Positions 7,992 through 17,543 of a DNA stretch of 64,000 nucleotides are shown in pieces (positions within the stretch are counted from its first letter, which is position 1; each line of letters starts with the position of its first letter). Position numbers and translations under genes: made by a program. This DNA comes from Sphingobacterium spiritivorum (GTDB taxonomy: Bacteria > Bacteroidota > Bacteroidia > Sphingobacteriales > Sphingobacteriaceae), in assembly GCF_016725325.1 (NCBI RefSeq), contig NZ_CP068083.1, positions 1,488,001 to 1,552,000 on the forward strand, given 5' to 3'. Below the pieces are notes generated by a model. That model saw only the letters and a program-made list of their open reading frames with translations. It was not told the DNA's origin and did not search any database.

Positions 7992-9599
7992 TTACTTCAC
8001 CTTATAGACACCCATTTCTCCTTCATTCTCTAACGGATCTATTGCTTTTACAATGACCATTTTTAGTTTTTTCCCGTTTTCCTCACGCGCAAACTCCTTA
8101 CTCAGCACAGAAGGCACTACAATCTCATATTTCCACTCTCCTCCGTAATTAGTATATACCAACCATTTGCTTACCTGCTCTTTTCGCGGGTGCGACCATT
8201 TGACAAATACAGTCTGCTTATGCGTATCGCCACTTACAAAAGGAGCTGAAAGATAGAAAGAAGTTAGCCAGGGTGTTCTTGGAGCAAGTGCCTCCGTCCG
8301 ATAGGGTCCGTCCGCAATCGCTCTGGTCATAGCAGCATTTTTAGTTAGCCCAGCAATACTCCAGTGAATGGCGCCGATACTGTTTGGAATTTCCTTACGC
8401 GTCGCCTCTATCTGACGGACAATCTCATTGGAATAATCTGCAGATCGCCTTCCGACTGTATTAACACCAGGCCACACATGACGTCCTAATGTATTTTCAC
8501 TCTGCCACCATTTCAATAAAGTCGTAAAACTCTGCTTAGCAGGCTCAATAGGCCAGTATAACTGTGGTGCGAAATAATCGATCCATCCTTTATTGAGCCA
8601 TAGCTTAGCATCCGCATATAACTGATCATACTGACTTGATCCTTGTATACCAGCAGGATACCCTGGCTTCCAGATACCAAAAGGACTGATTCCAAATCTT
8701 ACATGATCTTTTTCGGCTTTGATTTCCTTATAGATCCGTTCAATAAATGTATTTACGCTGTTTCTTCTCCAGTCAGCACGGGTAAGTTTACCACCGGATT
8801 TGACATAAGCATTCCAACTTTCAGTATCCGGAAAATCCTGTCCTCCGTTATATTCTGCATACGGATAGAAATAGTCATCAAAGTGCACACCATCGATATT
8901 ATAACGCTTTACGATATCTAAAACGACACGTGACGCATGATCCTGAGTAGATTTTTTAGAGGGGTCAAACCAATAATAACCCTGCTTCAGTTTCAGCACA
9001 GATTCAGGCATCCGCTTTACCATAGATGCTTCCGTGACCACACCACTTGCACTGTGATGCGCACGATAAGGGTTTAGCCAGACATGAAGCTCCAGACCTC
9101 TTTTGTGTGCTTCCTCGACCCAGAATTCCAGTGGATCATAGTAAGGGTACGGAGCTTTCCCCTGTTGTCCTGTCAGAAATACAGACCAAGGCTCATAATC
9201 ACTTTTATATAATGCATCTGCAGCAGGTCTTACCTGAAAGATAACTGCATTAAAGCGATTTGATTTTAAAAAATCAAGTAAGGAAATGGCTTCCTGCTTC
9301 TGTTCCTCTGTAGAGAGGTTGTTTTTACTTGGCCAGTTTATATTAGCAACAGATGCGACCCAGGCCGCCCTGAATTCACGTGGTACCTGTGGCAAATCGA
9401 CCTTAAGCTCTTCTTCTTTTTCCTTCGCTTTGGTTTGTGGCTTTTCTATTTGCGGGGTAACTGCCTTCACAGAATCAACCTGTACAACAACAGAAGGAGC
9501 TACCAACACTTGATTTTTCATTCTTTTCTTGGAAGAACATCCGCTCAAACCAACAAAAATAAAACTCAATACTATAACGTAAACTAACGGCTTATTCAT
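7992..9599 (-). CDS. Family 10 glycosylhydrolase (GHL10/DUF187) lipoprotein
   Basis: 535 residues when started at the ATG at 9597-9599; the reading frame extends to a TTG at 9620, but the ATG gives a clean lipoprotein signal (VGLSGCSSKK). A charged linker rich in Lys and Glu (about 30-70) precedes the GHL10 TIM-barrel domain: EFRAAWVASVANINWPS, FNAVIFQVRPAADALY, LELHVWLNPYRA, YNIDGVHFDDYFYPY and KGWIDYFAPQLYWPI. A small C-terminal beta domain follows. E. coli DigH (YddW), of the same family, cleaves denuded peptidoglycan glycan strands, so a similar role is plausible but unproven. It lies 72 nt after nagA on the same strand. A paralogue with the same motifs lies at 26111-27637. Confidence 0.9.
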   Translation of the reverse strand: MNKPLVYVIVLSFIFVGLSGCSSKKRMKNQVLVAPSVVVQVDSVKAVTPQIEKPQTKAKEKEEELKVDLPQVPREFRAAWVASVANINWPSKNNLSTEEQKQEAISLLDFLKSNRFNAVIFQVRPAADALYKSDYEPWSVFLTGQQGKAPYPYYDPLEFWVEEAHKRGLELHVWLNPYRAHHSASGVVTEASMVKRMPESVLKLKQGYYWFDPSKKSTQDHASRVVLDIVKRYNIDGVHFDDYFYPYAEYNGGQDFPDTESWNAYVKSGGKLTRADWRRNSVNTFIERIYKEIKAEKDHVRFGISPFGIWKPGYPAGIQGSSQYDQLYADAKLWLNKGWIDYFAPQLYWPIEPAKQSFTTLLKWWQSENTLGRHVWPGVNTVGRRSADYSNEIVRQIEATRKEIPNSIGAIHWSIAGLTKNAAMTRAIADGPYRTEALAPRTPWLTSFYLSAPFVSGDTHKQTVFVKWSHPRKEQVSKWLVYTNYGGEWKYEIVVPSVLSKEFAREENGKKLKMVIVKAIDPLENEGEMGVYKVK

Positions 9600-9617
9600 A
9601 AATCGTAAAATAAACGA

Positions 9618-9625
9618 CAAAACTA
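9618..9625 (-). promoter_or_regulatory. Candidate -7 element for the family 10 glycosylhydrolase gene
   Basis: On the minus strand TAGTTTTG fits the Bacteroidota -7 consensus TAnnTTTG, 18 nt before the ATG at 9599. No clear -33 TTTG is visible. If used, it places the alternative TTG start at 9620 inside the promoter, which supports the ATG. Confidence 0.35.
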
Positions 9626-9671
9626 CACTTTTAAGATTAAACGAAAAACTAATCCCCGCTATTGCCGTTTT

Positions 9672-10796
9672 CTAACCTTTAATGTCAATCAGCTCTCCCT
9701 CAAAAACAACCTGCTGAAGCCCGAATGAATCATCAAACACAATTATATTGGCTGTTGCACCAGCTTCGATCCTGCCCAGATCCGTACGACCGATAAGATT
9801 TGCAGGATACAATGTGGCCATCCGTAAAGCTTCTTCGAGAGGAATTTCAACTTGCAATACAGCATTTTTCACCGCCTGCAACATCGTTAGTGCAGAACCG
9901 GACAATGTCCCGTCCGGCAACACATAATGATCTACATTCAGTATATGTTTATAGATTCCTTTATCACATTTCGCAACCGCATCCGTAATCATAAACAAAC
10001 GTTCTCCCATTTGCCTTTTAGCCACTTTTGCCGCTTCATAATTCACATGAATACCATCCAGAATAATACTTGCACAGGCCCGGGCATGATTGAAAACAGC
10101 ACCTGGAAGCCCTGCTTCTCGATGATGGAAAGCTGACATCGCATTGAAGAGGTGTGTCGCCGTCCGGATACCTCTATCAAATCCTGCTGTAGCCTCTTCA
10201 AAAGTCGCATTGCTATGTCCTGCACTCAATAAAATACCTCTGTCCAGCAAAAGAGACAGGCAGTCGGAACTCAGCAATTCAGGAGCCACAGTCATCATTT
10301 TAACCAAAGCCTTATGATCATCATTCAATAAGTGCGTAATCTCTTCCGTTGTGGCTTTTATAATCAGCTCTTCCGGGTGTGCTCCTCTTTTTTTTGCATT
10401 CAGGAACGGGCCTTCCAGATGAAGACCTAATGCAACTCGTGGTTCATACTTATTTACAATGGCAATAGCTGTTTTGAATACATCTATAGTATTAGTGGCC
10501 AGACACAAGAGGTAGGAGGTACAGCCTTGTTTCAGAAGTGTATCATCAATCTTAGCCAGTGAATCACTGGTCAGCTCAGCGGAAAACAGCTGGTCACCTG
10601 CGCCATAGATCTGAAGATCAATCAGTCCCGCACTCACCAATCCTCCTTTTGCATCTATAACCTTTGCTCCTGCCGGGAGTTGCTCTGAAGGAATAATAGA
10701 AGAAACCTTATCATTTTCCAATACGATGATACGGTCAGATAATATTTCGGTACCTGTAAAGATACGCCCGTTTACAATTACAGTTTTTGTATGCAT
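9672..10796 (-). CDS. nagA: N-acetylglucosamine-6-phosphate deacetylase
   Basis: 374 residues, normal for NagA, an amidohydrolase-fold cytoplasmic enzyme that converts GlcNAc-6-P to glucosamine-6-P and acetate during amino-sugar use and cell-wall recycling. Visible motifs: GLIDLQIYGAGD near 58, GLHLEGPF with the metal-binding Glu near 130, LSAGHSNA and THLFNAMSAFHHR with the two metal His near 190-215, ILDGIHV (substrate His), and MITDA with the catalytic Asp near 270. A GSALTM motif follows at about 298. It is followed on the same strand by a family 10 glycosylhydrolase. No nagB or NagC-type regulator is in the window. Confidence 0.96.
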   Translation of the reverse strand: MHTKTVIVNGRIFTGTEILSDRIIVLENDKVSSIIPSEQLPAGAKVIDAKGGLVSAGLIDLQIYGAGDQLFSAELTSDSLAKIDDTLLKQGCTSYLLCLATNTIDVFKTAIAIVNKYEPRVALGLHLEGPFLNAKKRGAHPEELIIKATTEEITHLLNDDHKALVKMMTVAPELLSSDCLSLLLDRGILLSAGHSNATFEEATAGFDRGIRTATHLFNAMSAFHHREAGLPGAVFNHARACASIILDGIHVNYEAAKVAKRQMGERLFMITDAVAKCDKGIYKHILNVDHYVLPDGTLSGSALTMLQAVKNAVLQVEIPLEEALRMATLYPANLIGRTDLGRIEAGATANIIVFDDSFGLQQVVFEGELIDIKG

Positions 10797-10865
10797 GATG
10801 CCTGAATTTTGAGAGATATAAAGATAAGGATTGGTAATGTCAATGAAGGTGTGTAAATTAGCTTA

Positions 10866-11006
10866 ATGGATTCTTTTAACAAAAAAGACAGCGAAAAACC
10901 TGTCAATTCGAATATCAGACTGATGCGAAATATCAATATTATAGCCATCACGATCTTCGTACTGGCTATTCTTTTCAAGGTTATCCAACATTTCTTTTTT
11001 AAGTAA
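10866..11006 (+). CDS. Small single-pass membrane protein, 46 residues
   Basis: An ATG at 10866 opens a 46-codon frame ending in TAA at 11004-11006, 11 nt before ridA. The product has a polar Lys/Asp/Glu-rich start of about 20 residues, then one hydrophobic helix (IIAITIFVLAILFKVI, about 25-40) and a short QHFFFK tail. It lies in the 221-nt gap between divergent nagA and ridA and looks like the first gene of the ridA-rarD transcript. I do not recognise a family. Codon use looks normal and the helix is well formed, so I think it is real; conservation in relatives would decide. Confidence 0.6.
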   Translation: MDSFNKKDSEKPVNSNIRLMRNINIIAITIFVLAILFKVIQHFFFK

Positions 11007-11017
11007 ACGCTAAACGC

Positions 11018-11404
11018 ATGTCAGAAAAAATTATTTTAAACACTGAAAAAGCTCCCGCAGCTATCGGACCTTACAACCAAGCCATTAAAGCAGATAAAAC
11101 ATTATATGTATCCGGACAGATTCCTTTGATTCCGGAGACAATGGAACTCATCACATCAGGTGTCCGCGATGAAACACATCAGGTACTCAAAAATGTGGAA
11201 GCTATTCTAAGTCATGCAGGATATTCTTTTAAGGATGTAGTCAAAACATCTATCTTTTTAAAAGATATGGGTGACTTTGCTACTGTCAATGAAATATATG
11301 CACAGTATTTTGTAGATGCACAGCCAGCCCGGGAATGTGTTGCAGTAGCAACGTTACCAAAAAATGTAAATGTAGAGATATCCGTAATTGCCTGGAAAGC
11401 ATAG
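11018..11404 (+). CDS. ridA: RidA family reactive intermediate/imine deaminase
   Basis: 128 residues, the normal length of a RidA (YjgF/UK114) subunit. These trimeric cytosolic enzymes hydrolyse reactive enamine/imine intermediates made by PLP enzymes such as threonine dehydratase. Visible signature: APAAIGPYNQAI at the start, LYVSGQIPL near 30, VLKNVEAIL near 55 and the C-terminal ARECVAVATLP segment containing the key Arg (about 104), then VEISVIAW. Its stop (TAG at 11402-11404) overlaps the likely GTG start of the next gene, so the two are probably translated together. Confidence 0.95.
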   Translation: MSEKIILNTEKAPAAIGPYNQAIKADKTLYVSGQIPLIPETMELITSGVRDETHQVLKNVEAILSHAGYSFKDVVKTSIFLKDMGDFATVNEIYAQYFVDAQPARECVAVATLPKNVNVEISVIAWKA

Positions 11405-12318
11405 TGAATAACGAAATAAAAACTACAGAAAGCCGCGGAAAGTATTTCTTAGCGGCTTTTTTAGCCCCCTTTATATGGGGGTTTATGTCTATACCTGTTC
11501 GCTGGATACGTGGATGGCCCGCCGAAGATATCCTGTATTTTCGCATATTGACAGCTATGCTTATCCTTTGGATATTCATCCTGATATTCCGGAGAAAAAA
11601 ATTAAAGGAAGACATTTATCATTATAAAGAACTGATCCAAAAAGATAAACGGAAATATGTTTGGCTCACCATTCTGGCTTCTGTGTTCATCTTTGGTAAC
11701 TGGTATACCTATATATACTGCATTAATCATATCAGCATACAGGCTGCCGCATTTGCATACATGTTATGCCCTCTCATTACTACTGCAGCTGCCCATTTTA
11801 TTCTCAAGGAAGAATTAAGTCTGATCAAAAAAACAGCTCTGTTCTTTGCGTTATGCAGTGTCATCATGTTGGCAACAGGCTCCTTGATTGAAGTATTATG
11901 GTCAATTGCAATAGGTGGATTATACGCTTTCTACCTGATCATACAAAGAGTAGTACAGGGATTTGACAAATTAAATATTCTGGCCATACAGTTGCTGTTG
12001 TGTATGGTTATCGTTGTACCTAAATTATTATTCAATCAGCATGCGCTGCCAACAGCACCCGTATTCTGGTACACAACATTCATTATAGCCTTGTTGTTTA
12101 CGATTGTTCCGTTATATCTGAGCATGTTTGCACTCAACAAAATATCGTCATCAACTGTAGGCATCATGCTGTATATCAATCCGATAATAGCTTTCTTCTT
12201 AGCCGTATTCTATTTCAAAGAGCAGGTCGATCCGCATAAATTCTGGGCATATGGCTTACTTATCATAGCGCTGATACTCTTCAATTCAAAGATCCTGACA
12301 AAAATTCTGAGAGGTTAA
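11404..12318 (+). CDS. EamA/RarD-like drug-metabolite transporter family protein
   Basis: About 304 residues from a GTG at 11404-11406 that overlaps the ridA stop (TAGTG). The frame also has an ATG at 11335, but that would overlap ridA by 70 nt and add a Cys/Lys-rich stretch before the first membrane helix, so I prefer the GTG. About ten hydrophobic helices are visible. RarD-type features include APFIWGFMSIPVRW in the first helix, NWYTYIYCINHISIQAAAFAYMLCPLIT near 105, and in the second half FTIVPLYLSMFALNKISSSTVGIMLYINPIIAF. This family exports small metabolites; the substrate here is unknown. Confidence 0.85.
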   Translation: MNNEIKTTESRGKYFLAAFLAPFIWGFMSIPVRWIRGWPAEDILYFRILTAMLILWIFILIFRRKKLKEDIYHYKELIQKDKRKYVWLTILASVFIFGNWYTYIYCINHISIQAAAFAYMLCPLITTAAAHFILKEELSLIKKTALFFALCSVIMLATGSLIEVLWSIAIGGLYAFYLIIQRVVQGFDKLNILAIQLLLCMVIVVPKLLFNQHALPTAPVFWYTTFIIALLFTIVPLYLSMFALNKISSSTVGIMLYINPIIAFFLAVFYFKEQVDPHKFWAYGLLIIALILFNSKILTKILRG

Positions 12319-12664
12319 AAATACATCCCCGAATAAAATTTCACTCAAAAACTGACAATAATAAAACAAAAAAGTCGTTAAAGTGTACTTATTTTAGCAT
12401 CCGCTTTTTCAGCGTTGCTAAAAGCTTTTAACACACAAAATATAAACTGTAATTGTCACTTTATCCGTTATCTGATTATATCGTAATTAGTAGTTCTGTT
12501 TCCTTAAAAAACTGTAACTGGCTATATCCCGCTTTCTGTAAAAGAGCGACGCGACAATTTTTTGCATACGAGACACATCCTACGTGATATTCGATGCTTG
12601 CTGAATAGAAAAACAATAAACAATTATATCTTTTGATAATACACTATCTTAAAATCACCAATAT
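12319..12664. other. Intergenic region between the RarD-like gene and the second susC
   Basis: 346 nt without a gene. It holds a hairpin-like repeat at 12392-12423 (listed separately) and then AT-rich sequence up to the susC ATG. I see no TAnnTTTG element with good spacing. The FecI/FecR genes that often precede such receptors are absent. Confidence 0.7.
12392..12430 (+). terminator. Possible terminator or attenuator hairpin after the RarD-like gene
   Basis: TTTTAGCA (12392-12399) pairs with TGCTAAAA (12416-12423), with an inner CGCT/AGCG pair and a T-rich loop. It overlaps a perfect 12-bp palindrome, TAAAAGCTTTTA, at 12419-12430. The T-tract after the stem is short, so termination may be weak. 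It lies 74 nt after the stop at 12318 and 240 nt before susC. Confidence 0.45.
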
Positions 12665-15600
12665 ATGGGTCTTACTACTATCAAATTTCACGAACTGCTC
12701 AAAGCGACTTTAATAGTACTGCTATTAAGCTTTGGCAGCAGCCAGGCATTTGCACAGACGCGGCAAATCAAAGGGCTTGTCCTTGACGGACAGAATCAAT
12801 CTCCAATTGCAGGAGCGACTATCAAATTGGTCGGCACAGAACAAGCCGCTTCCTCCGACCAAAACGGAACCTTTACCATCACCACGACTTCCACATCAAA
12901 TACCTTAAGTGTATCTTCTGTGGGCTATGAAACAAAAACAGCAACCGCTGCTGCAAACGGAGCACAGGTAACTATCGTACTGACACCTAGCATGCAGGAA
13001 CTGGAAAGTGTGGTCGTGACCGCACTGGGGATCAACCGTGCACAAAAATCATTAACCTATTCTACACAACAGGTTAATTCTGATGAATTGAACCGCGTAA
13101 AAAGCCCCAATCTGATCAACACCTTAAATGGTAAGGTTGCCGGTGTCAATATTGCTCCAAGTTCTTCCGGACCCGGAGGTTCTGCCAAAGTGGTTCTGCG
13201 AGGTAACAAATCTGCCTCCGGCAATAATCAGGTCCTTTATGTTATTGACGGAGTGCCGATCAATAACAGCACACTGGGTACACAGCCGAGCAATGTCTTC
13301 GGAGGGGAACGCGATCCGGGAGATCCGATTGCTCTTATCAATCCGGAAGATATTGAAAACATATCCATCCTGAAAGGTGCTTCAGCCGCAGCTTTGTATG
13401 GTAGCCAGGCAGCAAATGGTGTAATCCTCGTAACAACGAAGTCCGGAAAACAAGGCCGTACAGTCGTTAATTTTTCATCCAGTGCAACGCTGGAAACACC
13501 TGCTTATACTCCTGAATTCCAGAATAAATACGGCCAGGGTTCCAACGGAGTAGCAAGTACCACAGGGTCTTCCAGCTGGGGAGAGGAAATCTCTGCACAG
13601 AACTACGATAATGTAGGTAAGTTCTTCAGAACAGGTAATAACTTCACCAATTCCATTACCTTATCAGGAGGAAACGAAAAGAATCAGACGTACTTCTCGT
13701 ACTCCAATACACAGGCACAGGGAATCACTCCTAATAATGACCTTTCCCGTCATAACTTCAACTTTAAGGAATCTGCAAACTTCTTCAATGATAAACTAAA
13801 AGTAGAAGGAGGAGCAAACTATATCACCCAGAAATTAGAAAACGCACCGCAGACCGGTTTTTACTTTAACCCTATTGTAGGTCTGTATCTTCTTCCGAGA
13901 AGTATTGATATTTCACCCTATAAAGATTTCGAAAAATTCAATCCGGCAAGAAATCTATACGACCAAAACTGGTTTTCTATAACAGATAATGAGACGACGC
14001 AGCAAAACCCTTGGTGGATCGTCAACCGTAATCAGAATTCTTCTGTACGAAACCGTCTCCTTCTGAATGGTAGTGCAAAATATACAGCTACTCCCTGGTT
14101 ATCTGTTCAGGCTCGCGGTAGCCTCGACAGAACGAGTGAAGTATATGAACGAAAAGTATACGCAGGAACACAAAGCATCCTGTCCAGACCAAACGGAAGA
14201 TACGATTATACAAATACAACGATCACACAACAATATGCAGACTTGGTTGCCAATGTCAATTTTGATGTGACAGACAAATTCAAGATCTCCGGTTTGCTGG
14301 GAACCAGTATCACCGATTGGAAAACAGAAGGTGTTGATTACAACAGCGGACAGGAAAGTCTGAAAATCCCGAATGTTTTCACACTTCAGAATTCAACAAC
14401 CCCTCGTCCTTCGACACTTTCTGCTATGAGAAGACAGTTACAGTCTGTATTTGCAAGTGCTAATCTATCCTACGACAACTGGTTATACTTAGATCTCACA
14501 GCACGTAATGACTGGTCAAGTACTTTAGCGTTTACAGGCAATAAATCGTTCTTCTATCCATCAGCCGGTCTGGGTATTGTGCTGAACGATAAACTGAATT
14601 TACCGTCGTTTATTAATATGGCGAAGATCCGCGGATCATTTGCGCAGGTCGGTAATGACTTGCCGCCATACACAACATTACTCACCAACAGATTAGACCC
14701 GTATGCTGTCCTTACACCAAATGATATTGCATTCCTGAGAGAACTGAAACCGGAAATGACCAACTCTTTAGAGATTGGTACGGAATGGAAAATGTGGGAT
14801 AACCGCCTGGGCATCGATGTGACCTATTACAAAACGAACACAAAAAATCAGTTCTTCAAGATCGCAGCAAGCCAGGCATCATTCTACAATCAATATGCAA
14901 TCAATGCAGGAAATATTCAGAATCAGGGTATAGAAGCATTGATCAGTCTGGATGCTGTTAAATCAGAAGATTTTAACTGGACTACAAGTATCAACTATTC
15001 TTACAATAAGAATAAGATTATTGAACTGGATGACAGAATCAAAGATTTCTCTCTTACAGGGGAAAGCCGTAATAATTACGCTTCTAAATTCGAAGTTGGC
15101 GGCTCATTCGGAGACATCTACGGACAGGATTTCCAGAAAGATGATCAGGGAAGAATTATTGTCAGCGACGGTATACCTCAAAAGAATTCAAATTATACCA
15201 AATTAGGAAATGCTAATCCACTCTGGCAAATGGGCTGGAATAATAATTTCAGCTACAAAAACCTATCACTTAGCTTTTTGATTGATGGCAAATTTGATTA
15301 CGAAGTGATGTCCGTGACGCAGGCTGTACTGGACGGATACGGTGTGTCCAAAGTCAGCGGAGACGCACGTGAGGCAGGAGGTGTAGCGATCAATGGTGTT
15401 ACTCCGGCCGGAGTTCCTGTTACCAGCATCGATGCAAATAAATGGTATACTTCCACCGGTGGTATAGGACCTGTAACCAGTAACTATATCTATGACGGTA
15501 CAGTGGTCCGACTGAGAGAATTGACTTTGGGCTATGACTTCAATATCAAACAAGGTTTTATTAAGAAATTAAAAGTTTCAGCAGTAGGACGCAATCTGTT

Positions 15601-15730
15601 CTATATTTCTAAAAAAGCACCGTTTGATCCGGAGGTTACCATGTCTACAGGCAACACACTGAGTGGCGTAGATATCTTTATGATGCCTGCAACACGCAAC
15701 TACGGACTTACTTTAAATGCAACATTCTAA
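12665..15730 (+). CDS. SusC/RagA family TonB-linked outer membrane receptor
   Basis: 1021 residues. Signal peptide ends at QAFAQ (about 31). A carboxypeptidase-like regulatory domain (about 33-115, IKGLVLDGQNQSPIAGATIKLVG) is followed by ESVVVTALGI, the plug (TLNGKVAGVNI, GGSAKVVLRGNKS, VLYVIDGVPINNS, INPEDIENISILKGASAAALYGSQAANGVILVTTK) and a long barrel ending in NYGLTLNATF. It pairs with the susD gene that begins 11 nt downstream. Unlike the operon at 1211-7715, no extra enzyme follows, since a terminator comes right after susD; the imported substrate cannot be guessed from context. Confidence 0.95.
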   Translation: MGLTTIKFHELLKATLIVLLLSFGSSQAFAQTRQIKGLVLDGQNQSPIAGATIKLVGTEQAASSDQNGTFTITTTSTSNTLSVSSVGYETKTATAAANGAQVTIVLTPSMQELESVVVTALGINRAQKSLTYSTQQVNSDELNRVKSPNLINTLNGKVAGVNIAPSSSGPGGSAKVVLRGNKSASGNNQVLYVIDGVPINNSTLGTQPSNVFGGERDPGDPIALINPEDIENISILKGASAAALYGSQAANGVILVTTKSGKQGRTVVNFSSSATLETPAYTPEFQNKYGQGSNGVASTTGSSSWGEEISAQNYDNVGKFFRTGNNFTNSITLSGGNEKNQTYFSYSNTQAQGITPNNDLSRHNFNFKESANFFNDKLKVEGGANYITQKLENAPQTGFYFNPIVGLYLLPRSIDISPYKDFEKFNPARNLYDQNWFSITDNETTQQNPWWIVNRNQNSSVRNRLLLNGSAKYTATPWLSVQARGSLDRTSEVYERKVYAGTQSILSRPNGRYDYTNTTITQQYADLVANVNFDVTDKFKISGLLGTSITDWKTEGVDYNSGQESLKIPNVFTLQNSTTPRPSTLSAMRRQLQSVFASANLSYDNWLYLDLTARNDWSSTLAFTGNKSFFYPSAGLGIVLNDKLNLPSFINMAKIRGSFAQVGNDLPPYTTLLTNRLDPYAVLTPNDIAFLRELKPEMTNSLEIGTEWKMWDNRLGIDVTYYKTNTKNQFFKIAASQASFYNQYAINAGNIQNQGIEALISLDAVKSEDFNWTTSINYSYNKNKIIELDDRIKDFSLTGESRNNYASKFEVGGSFGDIYGQDFQKDDQGRIIVSDGIPQKNSNYTKLGNANPLWQMGWNNNFSYKNLSLSFLIDGKFDYEVMSVTQAVLDGYGVSKVSGDAREAGGVAINGVTPAGVPVTSIDANKWYTSTGGIGPVTSNYIYDGTVVRLRELTLGYDFNIKQGFIKKLKVSAVGRNLFYISKKAPFDPEVTMSTGNTLSGVDIFMMPATRNYGLTLNATF

Positions 15731-15741
15731 TCTGGACTATC

Positions 15742-17412
15742 ATGCAAAAAATTAATATAAAGAAATACGGAAGCTATTTATTATTCCTTTCGTTATCAAC
15801 CGGAGTACTGAGCGGTTGTACCAAAAATTTTGAAGAATATAACACGAATAATATCGGAGTGACAGATGAAGACCTCAAGCTTGACGGACAGGATCTAGTG
15901 TTATTCTTTCGTCAGGCACAGATGGCCATCTACAATTTTTCAGGTGGTGGCGATCCCAACTCCTATCAGGTACAACAAAATCTGAATGCAGATGTATTTT
16001 CAGGATACTTCATGTCTCCGACACCATTCAACAGCGGTCAGAACAATCTTAACTATGCTTTAGTAAACGGGTGGAACGGAGAACCTTTCAAAGTGTTATA
16101 CGTGAATGTACTGAACTCCCTCAACAAACTCGAAAAGAATGAGCTGGCTACAACATATCCGGCACTGTGGGGATCCGCTTTAGTGGTAAAAGTTGCTGCA
16201 GCCAGTCGTGTAACCGATATTTACGGTCCGATTCCTTACAGCAAAGCGGGTATTATAGGAGATATTCCCTACGATAGCCAGGCAGATATCTACACCAGCT
16301 TTTTCGCTGATCTGGATGCCTCTGCAAAAATACTGCAGGACTACATCGCAAACCCTTCTGCAAGCCCTGTTCCTGATAAAATTAATGATATAGATCTGGT
16401 TTATAAAGGAGCTGACAATACTGCCCGCTTCAGAAACTGGCTCAAATTATCCAATTCTCTTCGTTTACGCTTAGCCATGCGTATTGTAAAAGCAAATCCG
16501 CAATTAGCGCGTGAACAAGCGGAGAAAGCTCTTAATCCTGCAAATGGCGGAGTAATAGAAGTGAATACCGAGAATTTCACAATCCATATTCCAACAGATG
16601 CGAACTTCTCCAACCCACTATTCTTTATTGCAAAAAACTGGGATGACACACGTATCAACGCATCTCTGGAATCATTTATGGTGGGCTATCAGGATCCCCG
16701 TATTTCCAAATACATGGATAAAGCTACTGATCCTGCATTTGCAGGACAGTACAAAGGCATAAGGGCAGGTGCAGACGGAATAGAAAAAGATAAATACAAA
16801 TCATACTCCTCGTTGAATACAACAGATGGCAATCCTTCTTTTTCTGCAACTACAGCCCCAGTGCTGATGACAGCTGCCGAGATATATTTCCTTAGATCTG
16901 AAGCTGCACTCCGTGGATGGGCAAATGCCGGCGGAACAGCACAATCGTTATATGAGAAAGGAATAGACCTATCCTTCCAGCAATGGAATGTCTCATCTCA
17001 ATTGAGCCACTACATTCAGGATAATACGAATATACCTGTCGAATATCTAGATCCTAAGAACTCAGAAAATGACGCTACTCCTATGACAGCAATCACCATC
17101 AAATGGGATGAGGCGGCAAGCAATGAGCAAAAGCTGGAACGTATCATCACGCAGAAATGGTTAGCCATATTCCCTGAAGGACAGGAAGCATGGAGTGAAT
17201 ACAGAAGAACAGGTTATCCAAAATTATTCCCGGTTGTAGTCAACAACAGCGGAGGCACGATCAGTACAAGTGTACAGATCCGAAGATTACCTTTTCCTCA
17301 GAATGAATATAATGCCAACGGTAGTGAAGTCCAAAAAGCAATACAATTGCTTGGAGGAGCAGACAACGGAGGTACACGTTTGTGGTGGGACAAAGAACAG
17401 GGAAATTTTTAA
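15742..17412 (+). CDS. SusD/RagB family nutrient-binding outer membrane lipoprotein
   Basis: 556 residues. The signal ends in a lipobox (LSGC, Cys near 26), followed by TKNFEEYNTNN. SusD-like 2 features are present: VLYVNVLNSLNKLEKN near 120, WGSALVVKVAAASRVTDIYGPIPYSKAG near 145, RFRNWLKLSNSLRLRLAMRI near 230, VLMTAAEIYFLRSEAALRG near 375, and a C-terminal IITQKWLAIFPEGQEAWSEYRRTGYP. It forms the surface lid of the SusC encoded just upstream. The pair is closed by the terminator at 17433-17468, so this is a two-gene unit. Confidence 0.94.
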   Translation: MQKINIKKYGSYLLFLSLSTGVLSGCTKNFEEYNTNNIGVTDEDLKLDGQDLVLFFRQAQMAIYNFSGGGDPNSYQVQQNLNADVFSGYFMSPTPFNSGQNNLNYALVNGWNGEPFKVLYVNVLNSLNKLEKNELATTYPALWGSALVVKVAAASRVTDIYGPIPYSKAGIIGDIPYDSQADIYTSFFADLDASAKILQDYIANPSASPVPDKINDIDLVYKGADNTARFRNWLKLSNSLRLRLAMRIVKANPQLAREQAEKALNPANGGVIEVNTENFTIHIPTDANFSNPLFFIAKNWDDTRINASLESFMVGYQDPRISKYMDKATDPAFAGQYKGIRAGADGIEKDKYKSYSSLNTTDGNPSFSATTAPVLMTAAEIYFLRSEAALRGWANAGGTAQSLYEKGIDLSFQQWNVSSQLSHYIQDNTNIPVEYLDPKNSENDATPMTAITIKWDEAASNEQKLERIITQKWLAIFPEGQEAWSEYRRTGYPKLFPVVVNNSGGTISTSVQIRRLPFPQNEYNANGSEVQKAIQLLGGADNGGTRLWWDKEQGNF

Positions 17413-17432
17413 AATTCCTTATTCAAGCCTGC

Positions 17433-17468
17433 AAAAGCCCCTGATCTTATTTTAATCAGGGGCTTTTT
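17433..17468 (+). terminator. Terminator of the second susCD unit
   Basis: AAAAGCCCCTGAT (17433-17445) pairs with ATCAGGGGCTTTTT (17455-17468) around a 9-nt T-rich loop and runs into a T-tract. It starts 21 nt after the susD stop. Confidence 0.92.
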
Positions 17469-17543
17469 TATTTAAATAATAATACTGCTGTAGCATAATG
17501 GTTGCAATCAACGTCTTTATCTTAAAACCATATTATTATTCTT

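Noticed and set aside
11335..11403. Upstream ATG for the RarD-like gene
   Set aside because: It would overlap ridA by 70 nt and add a Cys/Lys-rich stretch before the first membrane helix; the GTG at 11404 overlaps the ridA stop neatly.
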